Shown one piece after another: positions 15,627 to 25,164 of a stretch of DNA of 58,776 bases (position 1 is the stretch's first letter; every line of letters begins with the position of its first letter). The stretch is from Anthropogastromicrobium sp050944455 (lineage in GTDB: Bacteria; Bacillota; Clostridia; Lachnospirales; Lachnospiraceae), in NCBI GenBank assembly GCA_050944455.1, contig JBMNRC010000018.1:1-58776 (forward strand), given 5' to 3'. The position numbers were made by a program, and so were the translations under genes. The notes beneath the pieces were generated by a model. That model was given only the letters and a program-made list of their open reading frames with translations. It searched no databases and was not told the DNA's origin.

Positions 15627-17522
15627 TCAGTCTTCCCCCAGTTCCTCCACCAGCTCGGAAAGTTCCTCCCATCGGTTCATCTTCGCGTCCAGCTCCGCCT
15701 CCGTCTGTTCTTTCTGCGCGGCAAGTTCCGTCAGCTTTGCCGCATCCGTCGCGGCCTGTTCCATCTGGCGGTCAAGATCCGCGGATTTCTGTTCCAGCGC
15801 GGATATCTCGTCTTCAATCACCGACCACTCCCGCTTCTCATTGAACGAAAGTTTGCGGCGGTGTTCCTGGTGGTACTTCGCGCTTCCTCCGGCGCCGCCG
15901 TTCACGGCAGACGCTCCCGCTCCGTTCTTCCCGTTCCGCTCTCCGGATTTCCCCGCGGCGGCACCTGTTTTTCCATCGGCCCGGGAAGCTTCCTGTCCAG
16001 CCGCGCGGAACGCCGCGGACTTTTCCGCGTAATCGCTGTAATTGCCCTCATACTGGCGGTATCTCCCGTTTTCGTACGCGAAAATCCTGCGGACGATGCG
16101 GTCCAGAAAGAAACGGTCGTGGGAAACGGTCACGACAATGCCCTCGAAATGGTCCAGGAAATCCTCCAGAACAGCCATGGTCTCGATATCCATGTCGTTT
16201 ACCGGTTCGTCGAGAAGCAGCAGGTTCGGGGCGCCCATCAGCACGCGCAGCAGATAAAGACGCTTTTTCTCCCCTCCGGACAGGGCCCCGCATTTCTGCC
16301 TCTGGACTGCCGGCGGGAAAAGAAACCGGTCCAGCATCACGGAAGCGGAGACCAGCCCGCCGTCGGTTCTCACATACTCGGCCGCGCTGCGGATGTAGTC
16401 GATCACGGTTTCTTCCGGATCCATGGCTCCGTCCACAGCGGAATCACCCATAGGAAGTTCCTGCCGGTAATAACCGATCTTCAGTGTGGAGCCTTCCCTG
16501 CGGCTTCCCGTATCGGGGTCGAGTTCGCCGGCCAGTATCCGCATCAGCGTTGTTTTTCCGCATCCGTTCGGCCCGATGATGCCGATGCGGTCATTCTTCA
16601 GGAAGATATAGCTGAAATCCGAAAACAGGAGTTTTCCGCCCATCGATTTGGAGATGCCGCTGACTTCCAGAGTGGTGCGGCCCAGCCGCGAAACAGCGCT
16701 CTGCAGTTCGGCGTTTTTCTCCCGCTTCGGGGCTTCCACAGCCTGCAGCCGCTCAATCCGGTCGATGTGCGCCTTCTGTTTGGTGGATCTCGCGCGGGCG
16801 CCGCGGTTCAGCCAGGCAAGTTCGGTGCGGAGAATGTTTTTTCGTTTCTGCTCCGCGGAATCCTCCGCCGACAGCCGCTCTGCCCGAAGTTCCAGATATC
16901 CCGCGTAGTTTTCACGGTATGAGTAAAGGGTCCCCTGATCCAGTTCGTCAATCCTGTTGACCACGCGGTCCAGGAAATAACGGTCATGCGTCACCATGAT
17001 CAATGCCGCGCGCATATTTTTCAGATAGTTTTCCAGCCAGGCAGCCATGCCAAGGTCCAGATGGTTGGTCGGCTCGTCGAGAATAAGGATATCGGCAGGA
17101 CGGATCAGTGTGCGGATGAGCGATACCCTCTTTTTCTGTCCGCCGGAGAGCCCGCTGCAGGCCATGCCGAAATCAGGCAGATCCAGCTCCGTCAGCATGG
17201 AGCGGGCTTCCGGTTCGGCAGCCCACTTTTCCTCCTCATTCAGCCCGGAGAGGCAATATTCCAACACGCCCTCGTCTGTGTCGAATTCCGGCGTCTGGGG
17301 CATATAGCTGATTACTGTTCCGTTCGCCTGCGTGCGGACGCCCGAATCGGGAACGTCCTCGCCGGCGAGAATTTTGAGCAGCGTCGTCTTGCCCGAGCCG
17401 TTGCGGCCGATCAGACCGACTTTCTCTCCCTCGTTGAGGTAAAAATTCACATCCGAAAGAAGCGCCTTCACCCCGTAATGCTTAAAGGCGTGCTCCAGGG
17501 AAAGCAGATTCATTTCTGGCAT
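15627..17522 (-). CDS. ABC-F family ATPase (Uup-like)
   Basis: A 631-residue soluble protein with two ABC ATPase domains and no membrane segments, typical of ABC-F ribosome-associated factors. Domain 1: Walker A GRNGSGKTT at 39-47, LSGGQKKR, and LILDEPTNHLD. Domain 2: GPNGCGKTT, LSGGEKKR, and LLLDEPVNDMD. A Gly/Ala/Lys-rich linker and a C-terminal coiled coil (from about residue 560) resemble Uup. Such proteins act on the ribosome's E-site region or on DNA intermediates. A resistance role is not indicated. Either of two nearby ATGs (17522, 17513) could be used; GAGGAT precedes the first. Confidence 0.88.
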   Translation of the reverse strand: MPEMNLLSLEHAFKHYGVKALLSDVNFYLNEGEKVGLIGRNGSGKTTLLKILAGEDVPDSGVRTQANGTVISYMPQTPEFDTDEGVLEYCLSGLNEEEKWAAEPEARSMLTELDLPDFGMACSGLSGGQKKRVSLIRTLIRPADILILDEPTNHLDLGMAAWLENYLKNMRAALIMVTHDRYFLDRVVNRIDELDQGTLYSYRENYAGYLELRAERLSAEDSAEQKRKNILRTELAWLNRGARARSTKQKAHIDRIERLQAVEAPKREKNAELQSAVSRLGRTTLEVSGISKSMGGKLLFSDFSYIFLKNDRIGIIGPNGCGKTTLMRILAGELDPDTGSRREGSTLKIGYYRQELPMGDSAVDGAMDPEETVIDYIRSAAEYVRTDGGLVSASVMLDRFLFPPAVQRQKCGALSGGEKKRLYLLRVLMGAPNLLLLDEPVNDMDIETMAVLEDFLDHFEGIVVTVSHDRFFLDRIVRRIFAYENGRYRQYEGNYSDYAEKSAAFRAAGQEASRADGKTGAAAGKSGERNGKNGAGASAVNGGAGGSAKYHQEHRRKLSFNEKREWSVIEDEISALEQKSADLDRQMEQAATDAAKLTELAAQKEQTEAELDAKMNRWEELSELVEELGED

Positions 17523-17658
17523 TGGCTATCCTCTGAAAAAGTTCCGGCTGTCTCCCGGAGCAGCAGCCGGTATCCTGTGAAGCGGCGGTTTACAGCCTCT
17601 GAATCAGCGGCCGGTCTTCTGTGCAGCAGCGCTGATCATCCTCCGGAAACTCCGGATG

Positions 17659-17696
17659 AAAGAAACCAGCCGGGAATGCTGCTGCAGTCCCGGCTG
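17659..17696 (-). terminator. Intrinsic terminator of ftsZ
   Basis: Inverted repeat CAGCCGGGA...TCCCGGCTG (17667-17696) is followed on the minus strand by GTTTCTTTC. It lies 25 bp beyond the ftsZ stop and marks the end of the dcw cluster. Confidence 0.8.
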
Positions 17697-17720
17697 GCGG
17701 TTTCGATCTCACTCGTTTTA

Positions 17721-18866
17721 TCAGTTTCTCTTCAGGAAAGTAGGAATATTGATTTCCGTTACCTGTCTGTCCGGCTTCACCCCGTTGAAATTCGTGTTGA
17801 ATTTCGGTTCGCCGGAAGAAGTCTTGGAAGCGTCGGCAGACGGCGCGCGGTAGGCGAAATCGGAAGCCTTGGCGCCGGTCGTCTTCTTCGGGGTATCGAT
17901 ATCGGCGTTCAGGTACTGGTCGGTGACGCCTGTCGCGATGACGGTGATCGTCACTTCGTCAGCGGAGCTGTCGTCGTAGGTAGCGCCGAAGATGATGTTC
18001 GCGTCGTCGCTAGCCATGCCGCGGACATACTCGGCAGCCTCGTTGACCTCCGAAAGGTTGATGTCGCCGGAGATGTGGATCAGCACATCGGTAGCGCCGT
18101 CGATGGTGGTTTCAAGCAGCGGGCTGGAAACGGCGATCTTCATCGCGTCCAGAGCCTTTTCGTCCCCGCTCGCGGAGCCGATGCCGATGTGGGCGATTCC
18201 CTTGTCCTTCATGACGGTCTGGATATCCGCGAAGTCAAGGTTGATCAGGCTCGGGATGTTGATCAGGTCGGTGATTCCCTGGACAGCCTGCTGAAGGACT
18301 TCGTCTGCCTTCTTCAGTGCGTCCGGCATGGAAGTGCGGCGGTCTACCAGCTGGAGCAGCTTATCGTTCGGGATCACGATCAGGGTGTCGACCGCGTCCT
18401 TGAGTTTCGCGATTCCTGCCTGAGCGTTCTTCATTCTCGTGCGGCCTTCAAAAGTAAAAGGCTTGGTGACTACGCCTACGGTAAGGATACCCTGTTCCTT
18501 GGCGAGGGAGGCAATGACGGGCGCCGCTCCTGTTCCGGTTCCGCCGCCCATGCCGCAGGTAACGAATACCATATCGGCGCCTTTCATGACTTCGCGGATC
18601 TGGTCCTCGCTCTCCTCGGCAGCCTTCTCGCCGATTTCGGGCTTTGCGCCTGCGCCGAGTCCCTTGGTGAGCTTTTCACCGATCTGGATGATCGTCGGGG
18701 CTTTGCAGAACTGAAGAGCCTGCTTGTCGGTGTTGACGCCGACAAGATCGACTCCGACGATGTCCTCGTCTACCATGCGGTTCACCGCGTTGTTTCCGGC
18801 TCCGCCCACACCGATGACGACGATTTTTGCGGAATTCTCATTATCGTTCATTTTGATTTCCAACAA
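17721..18866 (-). CDS. ftsZ: Cell division protein FtsZ
   Basis: A 381-residue tubulin-like GTPase that forms the cytokinetic ring. The tubulin signature GGGTGTG is at residues 107-113 and the GTP-binding glycines are at 19-24. The C-terminal tail ends INIPTFLKRN, the conserved peptide that binds FtsA, SepF or EzrA. The start is probably TTG at 18866, because AAGGAGG lies 8 nt upstream; an ATG at 18851 is the alternative. A strong promoter at 19020-19048 allows transcription apart from upstream dcw genes. No ftsA lies beside it. Confidence 0.97.
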   Translation of the reverse strand: MLEIKMNDNENSAKIVVIGVGGAGNNAVNRMVDEDIVGVDLVGVNTDKQALQFCKAPTIIQIGEKLTKGLGAGAKPEIGEKAAEESEDQIREVMKGADMVFVTCGMGGGTGTGAAPVIASLAKEQGILTVGVVTKPFTFEGRTRMKNAQAGIAKLKDAVDTLIVIPNDKLLQLVDRRTSMPDALKKADEVLQQAVQGITDLINIPSLINLDFADIQTVMKDKGIAHIGIGSASGDEKALDAMKIAVSSPLLETTIDGATDVLIHISGDINLSEVNEAAEYVRGMASDDANIIFGATYDDSSADEVTITVIATGVTDQYLNADIDTPKKTTGAKASDFAYRAPSADASKTSSGEPKFNTNFNGVKPDRQVTEINIPTFLKRN

Positions 18867-19182
18867 GGTATGCCTCCTTACAGCGTAACTGTATTCTATT
18901 CTTTCCCATTTCCATTCCCTCGCCGGAAGCTCCGGAACGGCAGGATTTATTTTGCTGTGAATCAGGAAAGTACGCCGGCAAAGGGCTCTTTACCAGCATG
19001 TAAGCTTTTCATAAACCAAATTATACAATAGCGCTTTTCAGATTGCAAGAAGAAGATTCTTTCTCTGAAGGCCATTATTTGGGCATTTTCACAATCTGCG
19101 GGGCAGATTGTTCCAGACGGGGCGTCCCTTCAGGCATTGTTTTTGTAACAATGTTATGTTTCCGTCGGGCTGGCTGCTCCCG
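18867..19182. other. ftsQ-ftsZ intergenic region
   Basis: 316 bp without a gene. It holds the ftsZ promoter and about 150 bp of AT-richer leader before the AAGGAGG site. ftsA, which often precedes ftsZ, is absent. Confidence 0.7.
19020..19048 (-). promoter_or_regulatory. Strong sigma-A promoter of ftsZ
   Basis: TTGCAA (19048-19043), 17-bp spacer, perfect TATAAT (19025-19020) on the minus strand. The predicted leader is about 145 nt. Confidence 0.85.
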
Positions 19183-19926
19183 TCACTCGCGCACAAAGTA
19201 ATAGCTGTTGGTCCCTGTTCCGTCGCAGGTCTCCAGGTGGAGCGTCCCGATCAGGCCGGTGAGCTCGTCCTGCATATCGTAAAGGGCACTGACCTTCTCC
19301 TCCAGGTAATCCGAGGTTCCGATCACTACCGAAATAGAACCCATGTCCATTGAGTAGGACATCCGCACTGTGGGATCGCAGGTTACGCTCACCGGCGAGA
19401 GACCGTACTCATTCAGGAGCTTCAGCAGCGCCAGCGCGTCCTCAAAATACTCTTCATTTTCCGCCGCGGTGAGCTTTGAATACTTCACCGGGTGGACAAA
19501 ACTGAACCCGAAAAGCTGCGGCACTCCATCCGTTCCGTCGCCGGAGCGGAGTTCGTACCCCTCGTCGTCAAAATACAGATAAGAATCCGCAAAAGAAATT
19601 CTGCCGATCGGTTCTTTCTCCGTCACCGTAATCTCGGCGGAGTGCATCCCGGTAATTTCAACCGACCAGCTTTCAAGCATCGGCAGGCTTCGTTCCGTAT
19701 CCAGGAAATACCAGGCCTGCAGGGTCCGGCGGTCCTTCTCTTCCGGAAATACCTCCCGGATGACCTGGCTTTCGGTCAGGTTGTCATTGCCCGTGACGGT
19801 GATATCGGTCAGCTTGATGGTGAACCAGGCCGTCAGGGCCGCACAGACAAGCGCCGCCGCGGTTACAGCCGCAATAATCGCCGCTCTTTTCCGGCGTCTG
19901 TGACGCCTGATCTCATCCTCCAGCAC
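19183..19926 (-). CDS. ftsQ: Cell division protein FtsQ/DivIB
   Basis: A 247-residue bitopic membrane protein. It has a basic N-terminus (RRHRRRKR), one transmembrane helix (about 15-37) and an extracytoplasmic POTRA-like region starting ITVTGNDNLTESQV, followed by the FtsQ beta domain. It links FtsL/FtsB-type proteins to the divisome. The start is GTG at 19926 with AAAGGAG upstream. It begins 25 bp after the murD stop and is surely co-transcribed. The location and architecture support the call more than sequence similarity, which is low in this family. Confidence 0.88.
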   Translation of the reverse strand: MLEDEIRRHRRRKRAAIIAAVTAAALVCAALTAWFTIKLTDITVTGNDNLTESQVIREVFPEEKDRRTLQAWYFLDTERSLPMLESWSVEITGMHSAEITVTEKEPIGRISFADSYLYFDDEGYELRSGDGTDGVPQLFGFSFVHPVKYSKLTAAENEEYFEDALALLKLLNEYGLSPVSVTCDPTVRMSYSMDMGSISVVIGTSDYLEEKVSALYDMQDELTGLIGTLHLETCDGTGTNSYYFVRE

Positions 19927-19951
19927 GATAAAACTCCTTTATCCAGATATC

Positions 19952-21313
19952 TCAGTCGGGCAGCTTTCTGGCAAGATCCTTGAAAATGCGCCCCCGCTGT
20001 TCGTAATTGTCAAACATTCCCCAGCTTGCGCATGCCGGGGACAGAAGAACCGCCATGCCCGGCTTTGCGTGGGCCGCGCACATCTGCACAGCCTGCTCCA
20101 TATTATCGGCAAACTCGTAAGCGGTAAAACCGTGTCTCCGGCAGCACTCGGCGATCTTCTCCCTTGTCTGGCCGATCAGGACCAGGTACTTCACCCGGCT
20201 TCCGAACTCCTCCACCCACTCATCGTACTCCGATCCCTTGTCGAAGCCTCCGCCGATCAGGCAGATATCGCGGTCCATGGCTCGGATCGCCTGGATGGCC
20301 GCGTCGGGATTGGTTCCCTTGGAATCATTGTAATACTTCACGCCGCGCTTTGTTGTGGTGTACTCAATGCGGTGCTCTACGGCATGGAAGTTTTTGGCGG
20401 CTCTGCTCACCGTCCCGGCTGGAACGCCCATGGCCATCGCGCAGGCGGAAGCCGCCATGATATTCTCATAGTTGATGCGGCCGATCAGCAGGAATTCGGA
20501 GGTTTTGCCGAGGGAGCCCTCCTGCCCGCGGAAACGGTACAGGATTTCATCCCCCCGCATGAAAAAGCCTTCCTTAAGCTCCGTCCGGCTGGAAAACCAG
20601 ATCACCGCCGCCGGGCAGTGATTTTCGCCGAAATCCCTCAGAACCGGGACGTCATAATTGAGAACACAGTAATCCTCAGCCGTCTGGTTTCTGGTGATGG
20701 ATTCCTTCACCGCGACATAATTCTCCATCGTCTTGTGACGGTTCAGGTGATCCGGCGTGATATTGAGGATTGCGGAGACATGGGGATGGAACGTGTGCGC
20801 GGTCTCCAGCTGGAAGCTGGAAATTTCCGCCACCGTCACGGTGTCCGGCGCCGTCTGCAGCACCTTCCCTGTGTAAGCGGTCCCGATATTTCCCACAACA
20901 AAAGTCTTTTCCCCGCCGAATCCGGCCCTGATCATCTCGCCGGCCAGGCTGGTCGTCGTCGTTTTTCCGTTGGTTCCCGTGATGCCGATCACGGTTCCCT
21001 TCTCGTAATGCCACGCGAGCTCGATTTCGCTCCACAGCGGCACGCCTGCCTGCGTGAGCCTGACGGCGAAAGGAGCGTCCGTCGGTATCCCCGGGCTGAT
21101 CACGCAGATATCCGCCCAGCTGACAAGCCTGTCCGGAAGTTCGCCGAGAACCAGCTCCGGCCCCGTCCCCGGAAGCCGCGACAGGATATCCGCCCGGTCT
21201 TTCTTCGGATCGCTGTCGTAGAGCACAACCGGCTCCCCAGCGTCGATCAGCATTTTGGCCGCGCCGATGCCGGATACGCCGCAGCCGGCCACCAGAAAAT
21301 TTTTGTTCTCCAT
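19952..21313 (-). CDS. murD: UDP-N-acetylmuramoylalanine--D-glutamate ligase
   Basis: A 453-residue cytoplasmic Mur ligase that adds D-Glu to UDP-MurNAc-L-Ala using ATP. The N-terminal Rossmann-like domain has GCGVSGIGAA. The ATP loop GTNGKTT is at 113-119. Middle-domain sites EISSFQLE and NITPDHLNRH follow, and the C-terminal domain has YYNDSKGTNPDA and LLSPACASWGMFDNYEQRG. Length is normal. It follows mraY by 106 bp and is followed directly by ftsQ; ftsW and murG, usually found here in Firmicutes, are missing. Confidence 0.97.
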   Translation of the reverse strand: MENKNFLVAGCGVSGIGAAKMLIDAGEPVVLYDSDPKKDRADILSRLPGTGPELVLGELPDRLVSWADICVISPGIPTDAPFAVRLTQAGVPLWSEIELAWHYEKGTVIGITGTNGKTTTTSLAGEMIRAGFGGEKTFVVGNIGTAYTGKVLQTAPDTVTVAEISSFQLETAHTFHPHVSAILNITPDHLNRHKTMENYVAVKESITRNQTAEDYCVLNYDVPVLRDFGENHCPAAVIWFSSRTELKEGFFMRGDEILYRFRGQEGSLGKTSEFLLIGRINYENIMAASACAMAMGVPAGTVSRAAKNFHAVEHRIEYTTTKRGVKYYNDSKGTNPDAAIQAIRAMDRDICLIGGGFDKGSEYDEWVEEFGSRVKYLVLIGQTREKIAECCRRHGFTAYEFADNMEQAVQMCAAHAKPGMAVLLSPACASWGMFDNYEQRGRIFKDLARKLPD

Positions 21314-21419
21314 GATTGCCTGATCTCTTTTCTGCAGAAATTCACACTGCGAAAACTGTCGGCGCGCATGGTGCCAGGGTCATGGCTTCCCCGGCGCGCC
21401 GGATGGTAAAGCAACAATG

Positions 21420-22376
21420 TTATAATCCAAGCCACGCGACAAGGCAAAGCAGAATGGTCGCCGCCGTAAATACCGTCACTACCCTGGTCTCCGACCAGCC
21501 GCCGAGCTCAAAGTGATGATGAATCGGCGCCATTCTGAAGAAGCGCTTCCCGTGCGTCTTTTTGAAATAAACTACCTGAATGATGACGGACACGACCTCA
21601 ATCAGGTAAATCAGCCCGGCGATCAGGATATAGAGCGGCATGCGGAGCACGCAGGCCATCCCGGCCACGAAGCCGCCGATCGCCAGCGAACCCGTATCGC
21701 CCATGAACAGTTTTGCCGGGTAGGCGTTGAACAGGAGAAAACCGAGAAGAACGCCGGCCATCGCCGCGCCGAACGGGGAAACGCCGTTTCCGAGCTTCGC
21801 CGCCGCAAACATAAAGAACAGGGCGACGGGTATGCTCACAGAGGCGCAGAGGCCGTCAAGCCCGTCTGAAAAGTTGACGCCGTTGTCGGTCCCCAGAACC
21901 GCCAGGAAGAGGAACGGCACGTAAAACCAGGACAGATCGACGGTTTTTCCGCCCGAAAACGGGATCAGGATCCGGGTCCCGATGGAATCGGACGCCATGC
22001 AGTACCAGCAGAAAAGCGCGGTGAAGACGATCTGCACCGCGAGTTTCTGCTTCGGGTTGAATCCCTCCGACTGCTGTTTTTTGATCTTGAGGAAATCGTC
22101 GATGAAACCCGTGAGGCCGAACCCCAGGGTCAGGAGCAGAACCGCCCAGATCTCCGGGTGACGGATGGCAAGGATGATGCCGACCGCGGTCAGGGCCGCA
22201 AGAAAAGCGCAGCCGCCCATCGTCGGGGTACCCTGCTTCTTCAGGTGTTCCTGCGGACCGTCCGTACGGACCTGCTGCCCGAATTTGAGCCGGTGCAGAA
22301 CCGGTATCGAAAACTTCACCAGCACGGCGCTGAGTATACACGAAACGATCATCGCGACAACGGATTCCGTACTCAT
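21420..22376 (-). CDS. mraY: Phospho-N-acetylmuramoyl-pentapeptide transferase
   Basis: A 318-residue polytopic membrane enzyme that makes lipid I from UDP-MurNAc-pentapeptide and undecaprenyl phosphate. Signature segments are visible: GFIDDFLK with following KIKKQ, GTDNGVNFSDGLDGL with the catalytic Asp, and the MAPIHHHFE loop. About ten hydrophobic helices are present, as in the family. It lies between the transpeptidase gene and murD in the dcw order. Confidence 0.97.
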   Translation of the reverse strand: MSTESVVAMIVSCILSAVLVKFSIPVLHRLKFGQQVRTDGPQEHLKKQGTPTMGGCAFLAALTAVGIILAIRHPEIWAVLLLTLGFGLTGFIDDFLKIKKQQSEGFNPKQKLAVQIVFTALFCWYCMASDSIGTRILIPFSGGKTVDLSWFYVPFLFLAVLGTDNGVNFSDGLDGLCASVSIPVALFFMFAAAKLGNGVSPFGAAMAGVLLGFLLFNAYPAKLFMGDTGSLAIGGFVAGMACVLRMPLYILIAGLIYLIEVVSVIIQVVYFKKTHGKRFFRMAPIHHHFELGGWSETRVVTVFTAATILLCLVAWLGL

Positions 22377-22487
22377 TTCTTTCTTCTGTCCCCCTCTTCA
22401 GATCTCTGTGATGTTTTGATTCTGAACCTGCGCTGCGGATTATGCAGTCCGGTCTTTTTTCAGGCCTCTGGGTCAGCGGTCAGCAGC

Positions 22488-25112
22488 TCACTCCGCTGAC
22501 GGGTCCGGCAGCGCGTTGTCCGGGTTGAGGATATCCTCCGGAGAAATCATCACGCTGGAATCCGTGCTCCCGGTCCCGTCGTCCTCCTTGGGCTCCGGTG
22601 TGCCGAGCGGACCGCCCTCTAGATTTTCCATGCTGAGGGTGCCGTCATTCCACTGCTCATCAGACGCCGCGGCGTCATCACCGTAGCGGTACTGGTCAAC
22701 GCCTGAGCTCTCGTCCGAATAGATGCCGAGATAATCCAGGACAGCTCCCCAGATTTCCCCGGTGAGCTGCTGGGCAGGATAGCTGTCGGCCTGGAGCTCG
22801 CCGCCGTACTCGTCGATCGTCACATACAGCACAAGCTGGGGGTCGTCCTTCGGCACTGCCGAAAGGACGGAGATCAGGTACTTTTCATCTGTTCTCGGCA
22901 GTTTCTGTGCCGTTCCGGTTTTCGCGATGAACTCATATCCGCTCAGGTAGCTGCCGTCCGCGAACGGGATACGCCCGCCGGTTCCGGTTTCCCCGTAGAC
23001 AACCAGCCACAGAGCCTCGCGTACGCGCTCTGACGTTTCACTGCTGATGACCTGCCGCACTGCCTCCGGCTCAACGGTTTCGGCGGTTGTTCCATCCTCG
23101 TTGAGAATGGCCGAAACCACGTAGGGACGGTAATAAGTCCCGCCGTTGATCGCGGCGCAGAAAGCCGCCGCCATCTGAAGCATCGTCACATTATAGCACT
23201 GGCCGAAAGAGTTGGTGGCAAGGTCCAGCTCTGTCATCTCATCTTCCGAGAACAGCAGTCCCTCGCAGCTGATCTCTCCCGGGAGGTCGACGCCGGTGAG
23301 CTGTCCCAGATTGAACAGCTTCTGGTACTTGACGAAATTGTGGACGCCGAGAGCCTGCCCGATTCCGACAAACGCCACGTTGCAGGAGTTTTCCAGGCCG
23401 ATCTCGGCGTTGATCTCGCCGCAGCCGCCCAGATATTTGTTATGGCAGTTGATTACCGTGGAGCCGACCTGGATGGATCCGGTATCGGTGAACGGGGTTT
23501 CTTCCGTGACGGCCCCTTCCTCGAGCGCGGCCGCGTAGGTGATGACTTTTCCGGTGGAACCCGGCTCGTACGATGAAGAAATCATATCGTTGCGCCAGAT
23601 GCTGTTGCGGATGTAGTCGGTGGTCGGATAATTCTCGTAATCCCAGCTGAAAGTTTCGCTGTCCGGGGAAGCTCCGCTCCCTCCGGTTATCTCCTCCGCG
23701 GTCTCCGAAGCGCTTTCGGCTTCCTCCGCGGAGGAGGAAGCCTGCGTGCTCTCCTCAGTGCCGTCCGCTGAAGCCGTGGAAGCCGCCTGCTCCGTCTCTT
23801 CTTCGCCGGAGGTTTCCTCTTCCCCGTCTTCTCCGCTGTGAGCCTCCTGCCAGGCCGCCAGGGCGCTGTCGTAGGCTTCCTGGTTGGCGGCGAAAACTGC
23901 CTGCTCCTCCTCGCTGTAGAAAGAATCCAGGTTATTGGGTTCGTTCAGGTCATAATCGGTGCTCGACACATACGCCTTGATGGCGCCGGTGTTCGGATCC
24001 ATGGCGAGAATGTTGATCGCCTTCGCCGTGTTGACCAGGTTTCCGTTTTCGTCTGTCTGTGAGAGCCACTCATCCAGCTGCTCACGGATCATCCGGGTGA
24101 GATTGATATCGATGGTCGTCTGGAGTGTCTGCCCGTCCACCGCCGGCGTGACGTCTCTCTCCAGATCCGTATTGTCGTTGATGTAGCTGTAGGATTTTCC
24201 GTCGGTCCCCTGCAGCGTGTCATTGTAATAAAGCTGCAGGCCCCAGAGTCCCTCGGTAGTGTCCCTGGTCGTGAAACCGATCAGCTTGCTCGCGAGGCCC
24301 GAATAGGGATAGGTGCGCCGCATCTCCTCCTCAAACCATACGCCCGCGATATGCGCGTCCGACTCGCCCGCGGTTTCGTTTTCCTCCTGCACCAGCGCGG
24401 TCTGCTCCAGCACCTCGGCATCCGCCTCTGCTTCCCCGGATGCCGCGCTTTCTTCCGTGGAGCCCTCGCTGTCCGTGTAGTCTTCGGGGTTATTGACCCG
24501 GTCTTCGACCTGCTCGAAAATGGAGCGCTCGTCATAACTGATAAAGACGTTTCCGGCCGTCCCGTCGTCCTGCTCAGCGCTGTAGCGCAGATACTGGGAA
24601 TCAGCGTTCTCCTCCACCTGCGCGATGATATCGTCCGCGTCCAGCCCGAACATCCGGGAGAGCAGGCCTGCTGTCGCCCGGATGCTGCCTTGATACTGTT
24701 TTTCCGTCTGGTACATGACGCTCGGGTCGAGAATCAGGCGGTAGACGCTGTAGCTTGTCGCCAGCGTCAGCCCGTTGGCGTCCAGGATATCTCCCGGCTT
24801 TGCCACGTCGGTGCTGACGGTATAGTTGAACTGGCTGAGCGCCGAGCGTGTGCTGCTCTCCGTGTCCGCTGTCGCAAGGTACACGACGCGCACGGCTGCC
24901 GCCGCAAAAAGTATTGAAACCGGTATAAAAATGATCCAGATCTTTCTTCGGATCTGGATCTCCCGTTGTTTCCCCGAAAGTACCTTCGGGAAATTATCCC
25001 ACAGGCGGCGCAGAGAATTCCCCTGATCAGACTTCGGCTGTTTTTTCGCTCCTGAATCCGGGGACGTTCTGCGCTGCCCGGATTTTTTCTCTCTCTTATC
25101 CTGATTATCCAA
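22488..25112 (-). CDS. Class B penicillin-binding protein (FtsI/SpoVD-type) with acidic insertions
   Basis: An 874-residue bitopic transpeptidase for septal or spore peptidoglycan. It has a charged cytoplasmic tail, one transmembrane helix (about 57-80), a dimerisation domain (KPGDILDANG at 105-114) and a transpeptidase domain. Active-site motifs are Ser519-T-G-Lys522, Ser576-C-Asn578 and Lys731-TGT. Two low-complexity Glu/Ser/Ala insertions interrupt the fold: about 207-252 in the N-terminal part and about 427-486 just before the catalytic serine. No PASTA domain is seen; the tail is acidic. The start is TTG at 25112, with GGGAGG 7 nt upstream. It lies in the slot of spoVD/pbpB and is the only class B PBP in this cluster. 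Confidence 0.92.
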   Translation of the reverse strand: MDNQDKREKKSGQRRTSPDSGAKKQPKSDQGNSLRRLWDNFPKVLSGKQREIQIRRKIWIIFIPVSILFAAAAVRVVYLATADTESSTRSALSQFNYTVSTDVAKPGDILDANGLTLATSYSVYRLILDPSVMYQTEKQYQGSIRATAGLLSRMFGLDADDIIAQVEENADSQYLRYSAEQDDGTAGNVFISYDERSIFEQVEDRVNNPEDYTDSEGSTEESAASGEAEADAEVLEQTALVQEENETAGESDAHIAGVWFEEEMRRTYPYSGLASKLIGFTTRDTTEGLWGLQLYYNDTLQGTDGKSYSYINDNTDLERDVTPAVDGQTLQTTIDINLTRMIREQLDEWLSQTDENGNLVNTAKAINILAMDPNTGAIKAYVSSTDYDLNEPNNLDSFYSEEEQAVFAANQEAYDSALAAWQEAHSGEDGEEETSGEEETEQAASTASADGTEESTQASSSAEEAESASETAEEITGGSGASPDSETFSWDYENYPTTDYIRNSIWRNDMISSSYEPGSTGKVITYAAALEEGAVTEETPFTDTGSIQVGSTVINCHNKYLGGCGEINAEIGLENSCNVAFVGIGQALGVHNFVKYQKLFNLGQLTGVDLPGEISCEGLLFSEDEMTELDLATNSFGQCYNVTMLQMAAAFCAAINGGTYYRPYVVSAILNEDGTTAETVEPEAVRQVISSETSERVREALWLVVYGETGTGGRIPFADGSYLSGYEFIAKTGTAQKLPRTDEKYLISVLSAVPKDDPQLVLYVTIDEYGGELQADSYPAQQLTGEIWGAVLDYLGIYSDESSGVDQYRYGDDAAASDEQWNDGTLSMENLEGGPLGTPEPKEDDGTGSTDSSVMISPEDILNPDNALPDPSAE

Positions 25113-25164
25113 ATAGCTGCCTCCCGATCTTCAGTTTCAGGCGGGGTCAGATCACTGAATGCTT

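Noticed and set aside
15363..15672. Small Pro/Gly/Arg-rich frames across the 31-bp array
   Set aside because: They are translations of a non-triplet repeat in two frames.
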